From Lawsonibacter sp. (GTDB taxonomy: Bacteria; Bacillota; Clostridia; Oscillospirales; Oscillospiraceae): a DNA stretch of 64,000 nucleotides. The stretch's first letter is position 1. Each line of letters opens with the position of its first letter. The DNA lies in the NCBI GenBank assembly GCA_022796195.1, contig JAAWIE010000005.1, positions 1 to 64,000 of the forward strand, given 5' to 3'. Positions 33,243-41,243 of the stretch are shown piece after piece. The notes beneath the pieces are model-generated. The model was given only the letters and a program-made list of their open reading frames with translations. It did not search any database and had not been told where the DNA came from. The translations under genes were made by a program, and so were the position numbers.

Positions 33243-33848
33243 ATGGAATGTCCAATCCTTTCGGATGAAGAACTGTGCCTGAATGTGTCCCAAGGAAACT
33301 CCCAGGCGGAGACAGAACTGGTCTGCCGCTATGGCTGGCTGGTTCGGGCCTGTGCCCGCCCTCTGTTTTTGGCAGGGGGCGACAGCGAGGACCTGATTCA
33401 GGAGGGGATGCTGGGCCTGCTTGCCGCCATCCGGAGCTTTGACTCCGGGCGGGACGCCGCTTTTCGCACCTTCGCTGAAATTTGCATTCGAAGCCGCCTG
33501 CACTCCGCCGTTCGCGCGGCTCAGGGCGGCAAGCACGCACCTTTGAATCACAGTGTTTCCTACGAGCCCCCTCTTTTTGACGGAACCAACGCATATCTGT
33601 TTTCCAGCGCCGAAAGCCCGGAGGACGTGGTCATCGGCAGAGAGGAACTAAAGGAGCGCCTAGAGGTGCTCAAGGGCCGGTTATCCAAGTTTGAAGCGCA
33701 AATTTTACCCCCTTATCTGAGCGGACTGTCCTGTGGAGAGATCGCCCAGCGGGTGGGCCGCACACAGAAATCGGTGGAAAACGCCATTCAGCGTATCCGC
33801 CGGAAAACGGCCCTGCAAATTTCTTCCGGCGTATCCAGCGAAAGCTGA
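33243..33848 (+). CDS. sigma-70 family RNA polymerase sigma factor, SigH-like
   Basis: The 201-aa protein has sigma region 2 (SEDLIQEGMLGLLAAIRSFD, then FRTFAEICIRSRL) and region 4 (LEVLKGRLSKFEAQILPPYL, SCGEIAQRVGRTQKSVENAI), resembling SigH/SigK-class factors of clostridia. The upstream promoter rules out the earlier in-frame ATGs, so it starts at 33243 behind a very poor Shine-Dalgarno (GCGAGACGA). Low translation is likely. Whether it is the sporulation SigH itself or a paralogue cannot be decided here; the usual SigH neighbours are absent. Confidence 0.82.
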   Translation: MECPILSDEELCLNVSQGNSQAETELVCRYGWLVRACARPLFLAGGDSEDLIQEGMLGLLAAIRSFDSGRDAAFRTFAEICIRSRLHSAVRAAQGGKHAPLNHSVSYEPPLFDGTNAYLFSSAESPEDVVIGREELKERLEVLKGRLSKFEAQILPPYLSGLSCGEIAQRVGRTQKSVENAIQRIRRKTALQISSGVSSES

Positions 33849-33908
33849 TCGCAAATATCACACGCCTAGGCCAAGCGCCGGGCAAAAGTCAAAGAGAGGG
33901 AAAATCCA

Positions 33909-34190
33909 ATGTACGAAGACAAAATCCTGGTATGCAAAGAATGCGGCAACGAGTTCACCTTTACCGCTGGTGAGCAGGAGTTCTATGCGGAGCGCGGCTT
34001 CCAGAACGAGCCCCAGCGCTGCAAGCCCTGCCGCGACGCCCGCAAGAACGCCGCTCGCGGCCCCCGTGAGTACTTCACTGCTACTTGCGCCGCCTGCGGC
34101 GGTGAGGCAAAGGTTCCTTTTGAGCCCAAGTCTGACCGTCCTGTTTATTGCAGCGACTGCTTCGCCAAGATGCGCGAGCAGCAGGGCTGA
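33909..34190 (+). CDS. zinc-ribbon protein (probable zinc-binding domain)
   Basis: The 93-aa protein has three CxxC-type pairs: CKECGNEF, CKPC and CAACGGEA with YCSDCFAKMREQQG at the end. The first two form one zinc ribbon with the typical FYAERGFQNEP spacer, and the CxxC pair with the C-terminal CSDC forms another. This matches small clostridial proteins of unknown function that may bind nucleic acid. It follows the sigma gene by 60 bases, with GAGGG before the ATG. It is probably well expressed, judging by its regular codon use. Confidence 0.85.
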   Translation: MYEDKILVCKECGNEFTFTAGEQEFYAERGFQNEPQRCKPCRDARKNAARGPREYFTATCAACGGEAKVPFEPKSDRPVYCSDCFAKMREQQG

Positions 34191-34214
34191 TAACAAACCA
34201 GGGAAAACTCCACC

Positions 34215-34247
34215 AAGGCCGGCACTTCGTAACGAAGCGCCGGCCTT
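34215..34247 (+). terminator. hairpin after the zinc-ribbon gene
   Basis: AAGGCCGGC and GCCGGCCTT pair, with an inner TTCGT/ACGAA stem. The tail CGGCTTGC is poor in T, so efficiency is uncertain. Confidence 0.6.
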
Positions 34248-34263
34248 CGGCTTGCATAGGTAG

Positions 34264-34294
34264 AAAAAAGGACCCGACTCTGATCGGGCCCTTT
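34264..34294 (-). terminator. terminator of the alpha/beta hydrolase gene
   Basis: On the minus strand AAGGGCCCGA pairs with TCGGGTCCTT (one G-U) and is followed by TTTTT. It lies just past the hydrolase stop codon at 34299. Confidence 0.85.
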
Positions 34295-34298
34295 TCCC

Positions 34299-35225
34299 TT
34301 ATGTCAGTTTCGATTCCAGCCAGAACAGAAGATCTTCAAAGACCTCCTGCCGGTTGATTTCGTTCAACATTTCATGCCGGCCGCCGGGGTAGAGTTTGAC
34401 TGTGACATCTTTACAGCCGGCACAGCGGAACAAACCCGCCACCTTGTGCACGCCCTTACCCATGGAACCAACTGGGTCCTGGCTGCCGGACAGAAAATAA
34501 ACAGGGGTAGTTTTGTTCATTTTTGCTAGATTTTTCTTGTTGGCAATGAACTGCAAGCCGCCCATCATGTCTCGAAACATGCCTACAGTGGGGATAAAGG
34601 TACACAGCGGGTCGGCCAAGTAGGCATCCACCGCCGCTTCGTCCCGAGAAATCCAATCGGAAGAGGTGCGGTTGGGCTTGAACGCCTTGTTGTATGCGCC
34701 CAAGGAGAGGTCGTTAAGCAGACTGCTTACGTGATCAGGACCTTTTACCCGGCACAGTGCTCCGGCCAACGCTTTGCCGGAGGCCACTGCGCAGGCCGCT
34801 TCCTGCCCCGTACCAGATAGGACGGCGGCAGATACCGTACCTGGCCAGCGGATGAGGTAGGTTCGGGTGAGGAAAGACCCCATAGAGTGGCCCAGCATCA
34901 CATAGGGCAGGCTGGGGTGACGCTCTGCCCCCAGTTCCCGCAGGCGGCGAATGTCCCGAGACACCAGACTCCAGCCGTTTTTGGGGCCAAAATAGCCGAA
35001 TTTTCCTCCAGCGGTAAGCCCATGGCCCAGATGATCCTCTCCGCACACCACGTAGCCGTGGGAGGCCAGAAAACGGGCGGCAGGATCGTACCGGCCAATA
35101 TGCTCCGCTACCCCGTGGACAATCTGGACTACGCCTCGGGGCCGGCCCTCCGGCACCCACTCCTTTGCGTGGCAGGTGTGAATGCCATCGCAGGAGGGGA
35201 AGGAGAAATCAAAGGTCTGGATCAT
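34299..35225 (-). CDS. alpha/beta hydrolase, monoacylglycerol-lipase/lysophospholipase type
   Basis: The 308-aa protein has VQIVHGVAEHIGRYD near the N-terminus, the nucleophile elbow LGHSMGSFL, the acid in SGSQDPVGS and the histidine in GGRHEMLNE. These are the features of bacterial monoacylglycerol lipases and PldB-like lysophospholipases. No signal peptide is present, so it is cytoplasmic. The start at 35225 has GGGGTG about 7 bases upstream. Confidence 0.87.
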   Translation of the reverse strand: MIQTFDFSFPSCDGIHTCHAKEWVPEGRPRGVVQIVHGVAEHIGRYDPAARFLASHGYVVCGEDHLGHGLTAGGKFGYFGPKNGWSLVSRDIRRLRELGAERHPSLPYVMLGHSMGSFLTRTYLIRWPGTVSAAVLSGTGQEAACAVASGKALAGALCRVKGPDHVSSLLNDLSLGAYNKAFKPNRTSSDWISRDEAAVDAYLADPLCTFIPTVGMFRDMMGGLQFIANKKNLAKMNKTTPVYFLSGSQDPVGSMGKGVHKVAGLFRCAGCKDVTVKLYPGGRHEMLNEINRQEVFEDLLFWLESKLT

Positions 35226-35329
35226 AAGAGACACCCCATTTCTGCTCCAAGGGAGCATTTTTCTTTAAGTTTACTCCAGAATGGCGGTTCCGTCAAGAGA
35301 AGGGATTCCTTTTGTGGAGATACTAGCCA

Positions 35330-36151
35330 TTACATCTGCTCCAGTAGAGATCGGATACATCCGGCGTGGAACGCGCCCTCTTGGGCAAGCTCCAGGTACA
35401 ATTCCTTTAAACAGGGGTCGGCAGTGGCCTGGGCGGCTTGGTTGTTTTTCAGTTCCCACTGCTGTTCCCAGAGAAACTGCTGCCGCAGAGCCAGGGGGAG
35501 AGAGGCAGGGAGGGTGATGGGGGCGCACTGGGGTGCATACCGTTTCCCGGTGATAAGGAAGTAGGCGGTGGACAGCCGGCGGAAGGCCGTCCGATGGTCC
35601 CGAGTGAGGGCGGCCAGCGTTCTGGCACAGGCTCCGCTGGCCCGGCGGGTGATGCAGCTGCCTGCGGCAGCGCCAATTCGGGCCAGGGTCATCAGCTCTT
35701 CCAGCCGTGTACTGTCTCCCTGAGAGGCTTCGCCCAGACAGAGGATGGGCGATTCGGGGGAAGGGGAGACAGGGGGCGTCCCTGGGACGGAGGGACATTC
35801 TGGGCAGGCAGGACATTCCGGACATTCGGGCTGGGCCGGGCACTCAGGGACGGAGGGCTGATCCGGTTGGTTCGGTTGGTCTGGCTGATCCGGTGTGGTG
35901 CCGGCCGGGCATTCGGGCACTGGAGGCAGGTCCGGAGTGGTGGGGGGTGTCTCCTCTGCCGGAGGTTGAGGCAGAACCTCCTCCGGCGGGATGGAGGGCT
36001 CAGCGGGAACCGAGGTGCCGGGAGCGGTGGAGGGTGTACTGCTTTGACGGGGAGCGGCCTGACCAGGCATCACCCGGTCCCAGACCCGCTGAAAGGTGTC
36101 CGGGTCAATGTTCCGTCCGGCCAGAGCGGGACGGTTTACTTTTACTTCCAT
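35330..36151 (-). CDS. proline-rich protein with Cys repeats and ferritin-like C-terminal domain
   Basis: The 273-aa protein begins with a basic segment, then a low-complexity region (about 35-135) rich in Pro, Glu and Asp. It has a DQPxQP run and repeats of PECP (PECPAQPECPECPACPECP) with seven closely spaced cysteines. The C-terminal 120 residues look like a ferritin-like four-helix bundle: TRDHRTAFRRLSTAYFL, FLWEQQWELKN and LAQEGAFHAG give the expected Glu/His positions. The domain call is by pattern only. AAAGGAG lies 8 bases before the ATG. Confidence 0.6.
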   Translation of the reverse strand: MEVKVNRPALAGRNIDPDTFQRVWDRVMPGQAAPRQSSTPSTAPGTSVPAEPSIPPEEVLPQPPAEETPPTTPDLPPVPECPAGTTPDQPDQPNQPDQPSVPECPAQPECPECPACPECPSVPGTPPVSPSPESPILCLGEASQGDSTRLEELMTLARIGAAAGSCITRRASGACARTLAALTRDHRTAFRRLSTAYFLITGKRYAPQCAPITLPASLPLALRQQFLWEQQWELKNNQAAQATADPCLKELYLELAQEGAFHAGCIRSLLEQM

Positions 36152-36375
36152 ATTTAAGACTCCTTTGCGAAGATGTATGCCGGGGGCTGTGTCATTCTAT
36201 GTTTAAAACCGGAGGAGTGTCCCCGATTTTCCGGTAAAGCCGGATCGCGTCAAGCCGTTTTTCCGAACGTTCTGGTTCTCCTGCAGCGGGCAGCGTACCG
36301 CCGTCTCTGTAGATCACTGCGGGACGGTGAAACAGAATTAAATGCGGCAGGACCCTGCCAAAAACCGGGTTTTGC

Positions 36376-36404
36376 TTGCCAGGTGGGGAAAAATGTGGTA
36401 TAAT
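36376..36404 (+). promoter_or_regulatory. promoter of the scpA-scpB operon
   Basis: TTGCCA, a 17-base spacer, then a perfect TATAAT, about 35 bases before scpA. Confidence 0.88.
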
Positions 36405-36438
36405 ATTAAAATCAGCATGACAGCAGGGAGGTGGGCCT

Positions 36439-37233
36439 TTGGAGGCACCCATTTACCGCCTGGAAGGGGTGGTGAAGGCGAAGGAAGAGACGATGGAGGA
36501 CTTTGTAGGTCCGCTGGATCTGATTCTCCATCTGTTGAGTAAAAATAAGCTGGAGATTAAAGATATCCAGATCGCCCTGATCCTGGACCAGTACATGGAG
36601 TGGATGAATCAGCGGCGGGAAATGGACCTGGAGGTAGCCAGCGACTTCGTTACCATGGCCTCCCATCTGGTTTATATCAAGACCCGGATGCTGCTGTCAA
36701 TCCACGATGAAGAGGCTTTGAGCGAGATGGAACAGCTCATTGCCACGCTGGAGGCGCACCAGCGCAACGAGAATTATTTAAAAATTAAAGCGGTAATCCC
36801 TGCACTGGACGGCCGGCATCAGGTTGGCCGGGACTATTTGACCAAGGTACCGGAGGCAATCCAGCCCGATCGGAGCTACCGCTATGTTCATGATAAGAGC
36901 GATCTGCTCCGGGCTATGAACGCGGTGCTGGGCCGGCTGGACCACAAGCTGCCCCCCGCTATGTCCGCCTTTCAGGGCATTGTGGGCCGGGAGCCCTACC
37001 CTGTGGCCGATAAGGCGGGGGAGATCGTTCGCCGTCTGCTCCAGTTTGGTGTTACCCGCTTCCATGCCCTGTTCCAGGGCAGCGGGAGCCGGTCAGAGGT
37101 AGTTGCCACCTTCCTGGCTGTGCTGGAGCTGTGCAAAGCCCGCCGCCTCCTTCTGGCTGGAACAGAGACCGAGTGTACGGTCACCTGTACCGAGGAGGAG
37201 GGACAGATAGAGTTTACGTCGGAGAATTATTGA
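36439..37233 (+). CDS. scpA: segregation and condensation protein A
   Basis: The 264-aa kleisin joins SMC heads. The N-terminal domain is recognisable by EDFVGPLDLILHLLSKNKLEIKDI, followed by ASDFVTMASHLVYIKTRMLL, and the C-terminal winged helix includes EVVATFLAVLELCKARRLLL. The start is a TTG at 36439 with GGGAGGTG 6 bases upstream; downstream ATGs would remove part of the kleisin domain. It forms SMC-ScpAB with the next gene. Confidence 0.94.
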   Translation: MEAPIYRLEGVVKAKEETMEDFVGPLDLILHLLSKNKLEIKDIQIALILDQYMEWMNQRREMDLEVASDFVTMASHLVYIKTRMLLSIHDEEALSEMEQLIATLEAHQRNENYLKIKAVIPALDGRHQVGRDYLTKVPEAIQPDRSYRYVHDKSDLLRAMNAVLGRLDHKLPPAMSAFQGIVGREPYPVADKAGEIVRRLLQFGVTRFHALFQGSGSRSEVVATFLAVLELCKARRLLLAGTETECTVTCTEEEGQIEFTSENY

Positions 37234-37291
37234 CATGATAGTTGGCCAAGCATCGAAATCCGCCGGCAAGGCCGGAGAGGAGGCATCCTCA

Positions 37292-37936
37292 ATGGAGGTC
37301 AAGGAACTGGAATCCGCCCTGGAGGGGGTGTTGTTTGCAGCCGGGGAGCCGGTGCCGGTGGAGCGGTTGTGCCTGGGGCTGGAGGTGGACAGGCCAACCC
37401 TGGACGCGGTGGCACAGCGGCTGATTGATCAGTACAGCTATGACCGACGGGGCATCCGGATGGTAAAGCTGGATACCAGCTATCAGCTGTGCTCCGCGCC
37501 AGAGTTTGCCCCGTATATCCGCAAGACGCTGGAGGGCCGCAAGCCAGCGCGGCTGTCCCAGCCGGCGTTGGAGGTGCTTGCTATTATTGCCTATTATCAG
37601 CCGGTAACCCGGGCCTATGTGGACCAGGTCCGGGGGGTGGACAGCGCCTATACCATGGGGCTGCTTCAGGAACGGGAACTGATTGAAGAGGCGGGCCGTC
37701 TGGCGGTTCCTGGCCGGCCCATGCAGTTCAAAACCACAAAAACCTTTCTGCGGTCCTTCGGGCTGTCCAGTTTGGAAGAACTGCCCGAACTGCCCACTCC
37801 GACACAGGAGGGCAGTCAGATGACGCTGGAACTGGAAGCCAGTCTGGCCCGGCTCCGGGAGGCGGAAACCGAGGGAAAAAACGGCACAAAGCAGAGTCCG
37901 GATAAGCAGCCGGGGCCTCCGGCGGAGGAAGCATGA
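37292..37936 (+). CDS. scpB: segregation and condensation protein B
   Basis: The 214-aa protein has two winged-helix domains typical of ScpB: LESALEGVLFAAGEPVPVERL and LSQPALEVLAIIAYYQPVTRAYVDQVRGVDS, with RPMQFKTTKTFLRSFGLSSLEELPELP near the end. The start at 37292 has GAGGAGG 8 bases upstream, and this drops 19 residues from the track version. The stop overlaps the next gene by 4 bases. Confidence 0.95.
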   Translation: MEVKELESALEGVLFAAGEPVPVERLCLGLEVDRPTLDAVAQRLIDQYSYDRRGIRMVKLDTSYQLCSAPEFAPYIRKTLEGRKPARLSQPALEVLAIIAYYQPVTRAYVDQVRGVDSAYTMGLLQERELIEEAGRLAVPGRPMQFKTTKTFLRSFGLSSLEELPELPTPTQEGSQMTLELEASLARLREAETEGKNGTKQSPDKQPGPPAEEA

Positions 37937-38589
37937 GGCCGCTGTATGTCCTGGCCGCCGTTGTCCTGGTCCTGTTTTTGATCGGACAGATCCGGGTGGG
38001 CTGTCGGGTGGAATTTCATTCTAAGGGCTTTTTTCTTTGGGCTAGGTTGGGTATGCTACGGATTCAGATTCTGCCGGCGAAGCCGAAGAAGGAAAAGCCT
38101 CCGAAGCCAGAAAAACCGAAAAAGAAGAAAAAGGAAAAGAAGCCGAAGAAGCCTAAAAAGGAGAAACCGCCCGCCGCCCTTTCAGAGAAAATCGGCGGTG
38201 CGCTGGAATATGCCCAGGCCCTCCTGCCTGTGGTGTTGGAGGCAGCGGGGGGGCTTTGGCGGGGGTTTACCATCGACACCCTGGACCTGGAGCTGACGGC
38301 TGGGTCCCCGGACCCGGCAGACGCAGCTATGCTCTATGGCAGCGCCAATGCCGCGCTGGGGGCGCTGTGGTATCCGCTGACCCGCACCTTTCATGTGAAG
38401 GACGGTACGGCGCGGGTAAAACTGGATTTTGATGCTTCTGGCATGACAGTATATGCCCTGGCCTCCTTTTCCCTCAAGTTGGGGCAGCTGGTATGGATCG
38501 GCCTGCGGGCCGGAATAAGGGCTTTGATTCGAGCACTTGCCGCTCGGAGGCGGCTGAAATTAAAACGACAGCAGAGAAAGGCGGCATGA
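37933..38589 (+). CDS. DUF2953 protein (YtfI-like)
   Basis: The 218-aa protein has an N-terminal membrane helix (LYVLAAVVLVLFLIGQIRV), then a very basic Lys/Pro tract (residues 50-80, KPEKPKKKKKEKKPKKPKK) and a DUF2953-type core that includes the TLDLELTAGSPDPADAAM strand pattern. In Bacilli, ytfI lies next to ytfJ. The same order here, with ytfJ 3 bases downstream, supports the call. Function is not established; a sporulation link is suggested by context. Confidence 0.75.
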   Translation: MRPLYVLAAVVLVLFLIGQIRVGCRVEFHSKGFFLWARLGMLRIQILPAKPKKEKPPKPEKPKKKKKEKKPKKPKKEKPPAALSEKIGGALEYAQALLPVVLEAAGGLWRGFTIDTLDLELTAGSPDPADAAMLYGSANAALGALWYPLTRTFHVKDGTARVKLDFDASGMTVYALASFSLKLGQLVWIGLRAGIRALIRALAARRRLKLKRQQRKAA

Positions 38590-38592
38590 CCT

Positions 38593-39030
38593 ATGGAACA
38601 GGAGAAAACGAATTCCCTTGGTGAGCTGATGAGAATCACCATGGAGCATATCAAGACAATGGCGGACGCCAATACCATTATTGGCACTCCCATTCATGCG
38701 GAGGGAGTTACCCTCATTCCGGTATCCCGCATGTCCTTTGGCATGGGAGGCGGCGGAACCGAGTTTACTATCAAGCAGTATCCCAACCAAAACTTTGGCG
38801 GCGGCAGTGCCGCCAGTGCAAAGCTGGAACCGGTGGCATTTCTGGTGGTCCGGGAGGATGGCAGTGTGAAACTGCTTCCTGTAGCCCCGCCTCCCGCCAC
38901 CACGGTGGACCGGGTGATTGAGACGGTGCCCGAAGTGGTGGACAAGGTGACCGGGTTTATCGAGAAACAGCAGGAAAAGAAGCTGGAAAAACAGGAGAAA
39001 GCCGCTTCTGTAGAGGATTTTGCCGAATAA
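38593..39030 (+). CDS. ytfJ: sporulation protein YtfJ (GerW family)
   Basis: The 145-aa protein matches the family closely: NSLGELMRITMEHIKTMADAN, then IIGTPIHAEGVTLIPVSRMSFG, and the glycine-rich FGMGGGGTEF. In B. subtilis GerW is needed for germination with some germinants. The C-terminal Lys/Glu-rich helix (KQQEKKLEKQEK) is longer than needed for the domain. The Shine-Dalgarno is AAAGGCGG. Confidence 0.93.
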   Translation: MEQEKTNSLGELMRITMEHIKTMADANTIIGTPIHAEGVTLIPVSRMSFGMGGGGTEFTIKQYPNQNFGGGSAASAKLEPVAFLVVREDGSVKLLPVAPPPATTVDRVIETVPEVVDKVTGFIEKQQEKKLEKQEKAASVEDFAE

Positions 39031-39161
39031 AACAAAATTTCCCTGGAAATAAAGGTGAAAAGCCGCTCCATACTATTGCCAACTGTGATTGTCCGGCACC
39101 TGTGCGCCCCGCCTCTTGGGGAGGGACGCCCAGGCCGGTCTGTGAAAGAGAGGTTGGCAAA

Positions 39162-40277
39162 ATGAAGCGGTTTTTTTCGATTGCGCTGGCTGGCGTGCTG
39201 TTCTGGGGCTGGATGCCCGCCGTGCGGGGGGAAGGAAATTCGCCCCCAAGGATTTCCGCCGCCAGCGCCGTGTTGATGGATGCGGACACCGGACGGGCGC
39301 TCTATGAAAAGGACAGCCATGCCCGCCGTTTGATTGCCAGCACCACTAAGCTGATGACCGCTTTGACGGCGTTGGAGTCGGGGCATGACCTGGACGAGCA
39401 AGTTACCATAGACCGGGCGTGGACAGGAGTAGAAGGTTCTTCGATCTACTTGTGCCCTGGAGAGAAACTTACTCTGGAGGCTTTGCTCTATGGACTGCTT
39501 CTTCGCTCTGGCAACGATGCCGCTCTGGCGATTGCAGGGTACTGTGGGAAGGACGTAGAGGATTTTGTAGCCGAAATGAACCGCAAGGCGGGGGAATTGG
39601 GAATGTTGGATACCAGCTTTGCAAACCCCAACGGCTTAGATGCGGAAGGACACTATTCCAGCGCCTGGGATATGGCTCTGCTGGCCCGGGCCTGTCTGGA
39701 AAATGAGAAGCTGGCTGATATGGTATCTACAAAATCTATTACTCTGGGTACCCGAACTTTTACCAATCACAACAAGCTGCTGTGGCGGTATGAGGGCTGT
39801 ATTGGTTTGAAAACGGGCTACACCGAGAAGGCGGGCCGTACGCTGGTTAGTGCGGCCCGAAGAGATGGAATGACCTTGATCTGCGTTACCCTCAACGCGC
39901 CCAGCGATTGGGCAGACCACACCGCACTCTTTGACTGGGGCTTTGCCAATTGCGAGGCCCAGCAGCTGTCCCAAGCGGGGGAGGCCATTGGACATCTGCC
40001 TGTTTCCGGCGGGCTTGTTCCAACCTGCCCCATTGAGATGGAGGCGGACCTCACCGCCGCACTGTTCCCTGGCGAGGCGGTGCAGGTGGCCTGGGAGCTG
40101 GCAGAGCCTATGCTGGAGGCCCCGGTGCTGGCCGGGACAAAGGTGGGCGAAGCGGTGTACTATGTCGATGCAAAGGAGACCGCCCGGGTTGCTCTGCGGG
40201 CAGGGGCAGACGTTCCTTGTAATCTGGCAGGGGCCTCGGGCTGGTTGAACGGTTTGTTGGAACGGTTTACGCAATAG
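39162..40277 (+). CDS. dacF: D-alanyl-D-alanine carboxypeptidase (DacF/DacB-type PBP)
   Basis: The 371-aa secreted serine peptidase trims peptidoglycan stem peptides. After a signal peptide (MKRFFSIALAGVLFWGW), the three active-site motifs are STTK in LIASTTKLMTAL, SGN in LRSGNDAALAIA and KTG in LKTGYTEKAG. A C-terminal beta-rich domain follows. The start at 39162 has GAGAGG 8 bases upstream. Position after ytfJ suggests a sporulation-related cortex role, but vegetative carboxypeptidases have the same motifs. Confidence 0.92.
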   Translation: MKRFFSIALAGVLFWGWMPAVRGEGNSPPRISAASAVLMDADTGRALYEKDSHARRLIASTTKLMTALTALESGHDLDEQVTIDRAWTGVEGSSIYLCPGEKLTLEALLYGLLLRSGNDAALAIAGYCGKDVEDFVAEMNRKAGELGMLDTSFANPNGLDAEGHYSSAWDMALLARACLENEKLADMVSTKSITLGTRTFTNHNKLLWRYEGCIGLKTGYTEKAGRTLVSAARRDGMTLICVTLNAPSDWADHTALFDWGFANCEAQQLSQAGEAIGHLPVSGGLVPTCPIEMEADLTAALFPGEAVQVAWELAEPMLEAPVLAGTKVGEAVYYVDAKETARVALRAGADVPCNLAGASGWLNGLLERFTQ

Positions 40278-40374
40278 AGCTTGACGATTTACAGGACGAA
40301 TCCCAGTTCCCGAAGTAAGGCGTTATGCCGAAAAGAAATGCCCGCCCGGTCAGGGCGCAGAGGAGGCTTCATCC

Positions 40375-41097
40375 ATGGAGGAGCGTATACAAAAGCTGAT
40401 ATCCGCCTGCGGGCTGGCCTCCCGACGGGCGGCGGAGGAGTGGATTGCCGCAGGACGGGTGACGGTGAATGGAGAAAAAGCCCATTTGGGGGACCGGGCG
40501 GACCTGGACCGGGATACGGTTATGGTGGACGGTAGTCCGCTGTGTCCAGGTGGAGAGCGGACCTGGCTCATGTTGAACAAGCCCCAGGGATATGTTACCA
40601 CCCTGTCCGATGAAAAGGGGCGTAGGACGGTGGCGGAACTGGTGTCCGGCTGTAACGTCCGGGTGTGGCCGGTGGGGCGGCTGGATATTGATTCTGAGGG
40701 CCTGCTGCTCCTGACCGATGATGGTACAGTGACCCATCAGCTGCTTCACCCGAGCCATGAGGTGGAAAAAGAGTATTTGGTTTGGGTGACAGGGAATATA
40801 CAAAAGGCTTTGCCAGTGTTGTCCGGGCCCATGGTGCTGGATGGGGAACCGCTTGCGCCTGCTCGAGTACGGCGGGGGCGGGACAGCGGCGGGGTCCATC
40901 AGCTGTCCGTCACCATCCATCAGGGAAAGAACCGGCAGGTGCGCCGGATGTGTGCCCAGGCGGGCCTGGAGGTTCTGCGGCTCAAGCGCGTTCGGGAGGG
41001 TGCGCTCGCCTTGGACCGGGCTTTGAAGCCGGGGCAGTGGCGGCCTTTGACCGATGAGGAACTGCGCCTGTTAACGCAGCCGCTCAGCAGCCGGTAG
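40375..41097 (+). CDS. rluB: 23S rRNA pseudouridine synthase, RluB/RsuA family
   Basis: The 240-aa enzyme begins with an S4 RNA-binding domain (ERIQKLISACGLASRRAAEEW) and has the catalytic motif GRLDIDSEGLLLLT and the C-terminal HQGKNRQVRRMCAQAGLEV. The family modifies 23S rRNA (RluB) or 16S rRNA (RsuA). Chromosomal linkage to scpB, common in Firmicutes, favours RluB. The ATG has GAGGAGG 8 bases upstream. Confidence 0.92.
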   Translation: MEERIQKLISACGLASRRAAEEWIAAGRVTVNGEKAHLGDRADLDRDTVMVDGSPLCPGGERTWLMLNKPQGYVTTLSDEKGRRTVAELVSGCNVRVWPVGRLDIDSEGLLLLTDDGTVTHQLLHPSHEVEKEYLVWVTGNIQKALPVLSGPMVLDGEPLAPARVRRGRDSGGVHQLSVTIHQGKNRQVRRMCAQAGLEVLRLKRVREGALALDRALKPGQWRPLTDEELRLLTQPLSSR

Positions 41098-41103
41098 AAC
41101 CTG

Positions 41104-41138
41104 TTCCGCCCGTCCCTTTTGGGGACGGGCGGAATTTT
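41104..41138 (+). terminator. terminator of the scpA-rluB operon
   Basis: TTCCGCCCGTCCC and GGGACGGGCGGAA form a perfect 13-bp stem with a short TTTTG loop, followed by TTTT. Confidence 0.9.
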
Positions 41139-41166
41139 ACAAGATATTTGCAGGGATTTGGTAAAA

Positions 41167-41178
41167 TTCTTGCAAGAA
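41167..41178. promoter_or_regulatory. TTCTTGCAAGAA palindrome upstream of the RpiR gene
   Basis: A perfect 12-base palindrome lies 4 bases upstream of the -35 box. A half-site CTTGCA overlaps the -35 itself. This is a candidate autoregulatory operator. Confidence 0.45.
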
Positions 41179-41182
41179 ACTC

Positions 41183-41211
41183 TTGCATTTTTGTCCAAAA
41201 ACGAGTATGAT
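41183..41211 (+). promoter_or_regulatory. promoter of the RpiR-family gene
   Basis: TTGCAT, a 17-base spacer, then TATGAT, about 32 bases before the chosen ATG. Confidence 0.75.
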
Positions 41212-41243
41212 ATCTACCTAATGAGAGATCGGAGATGGAAGAG

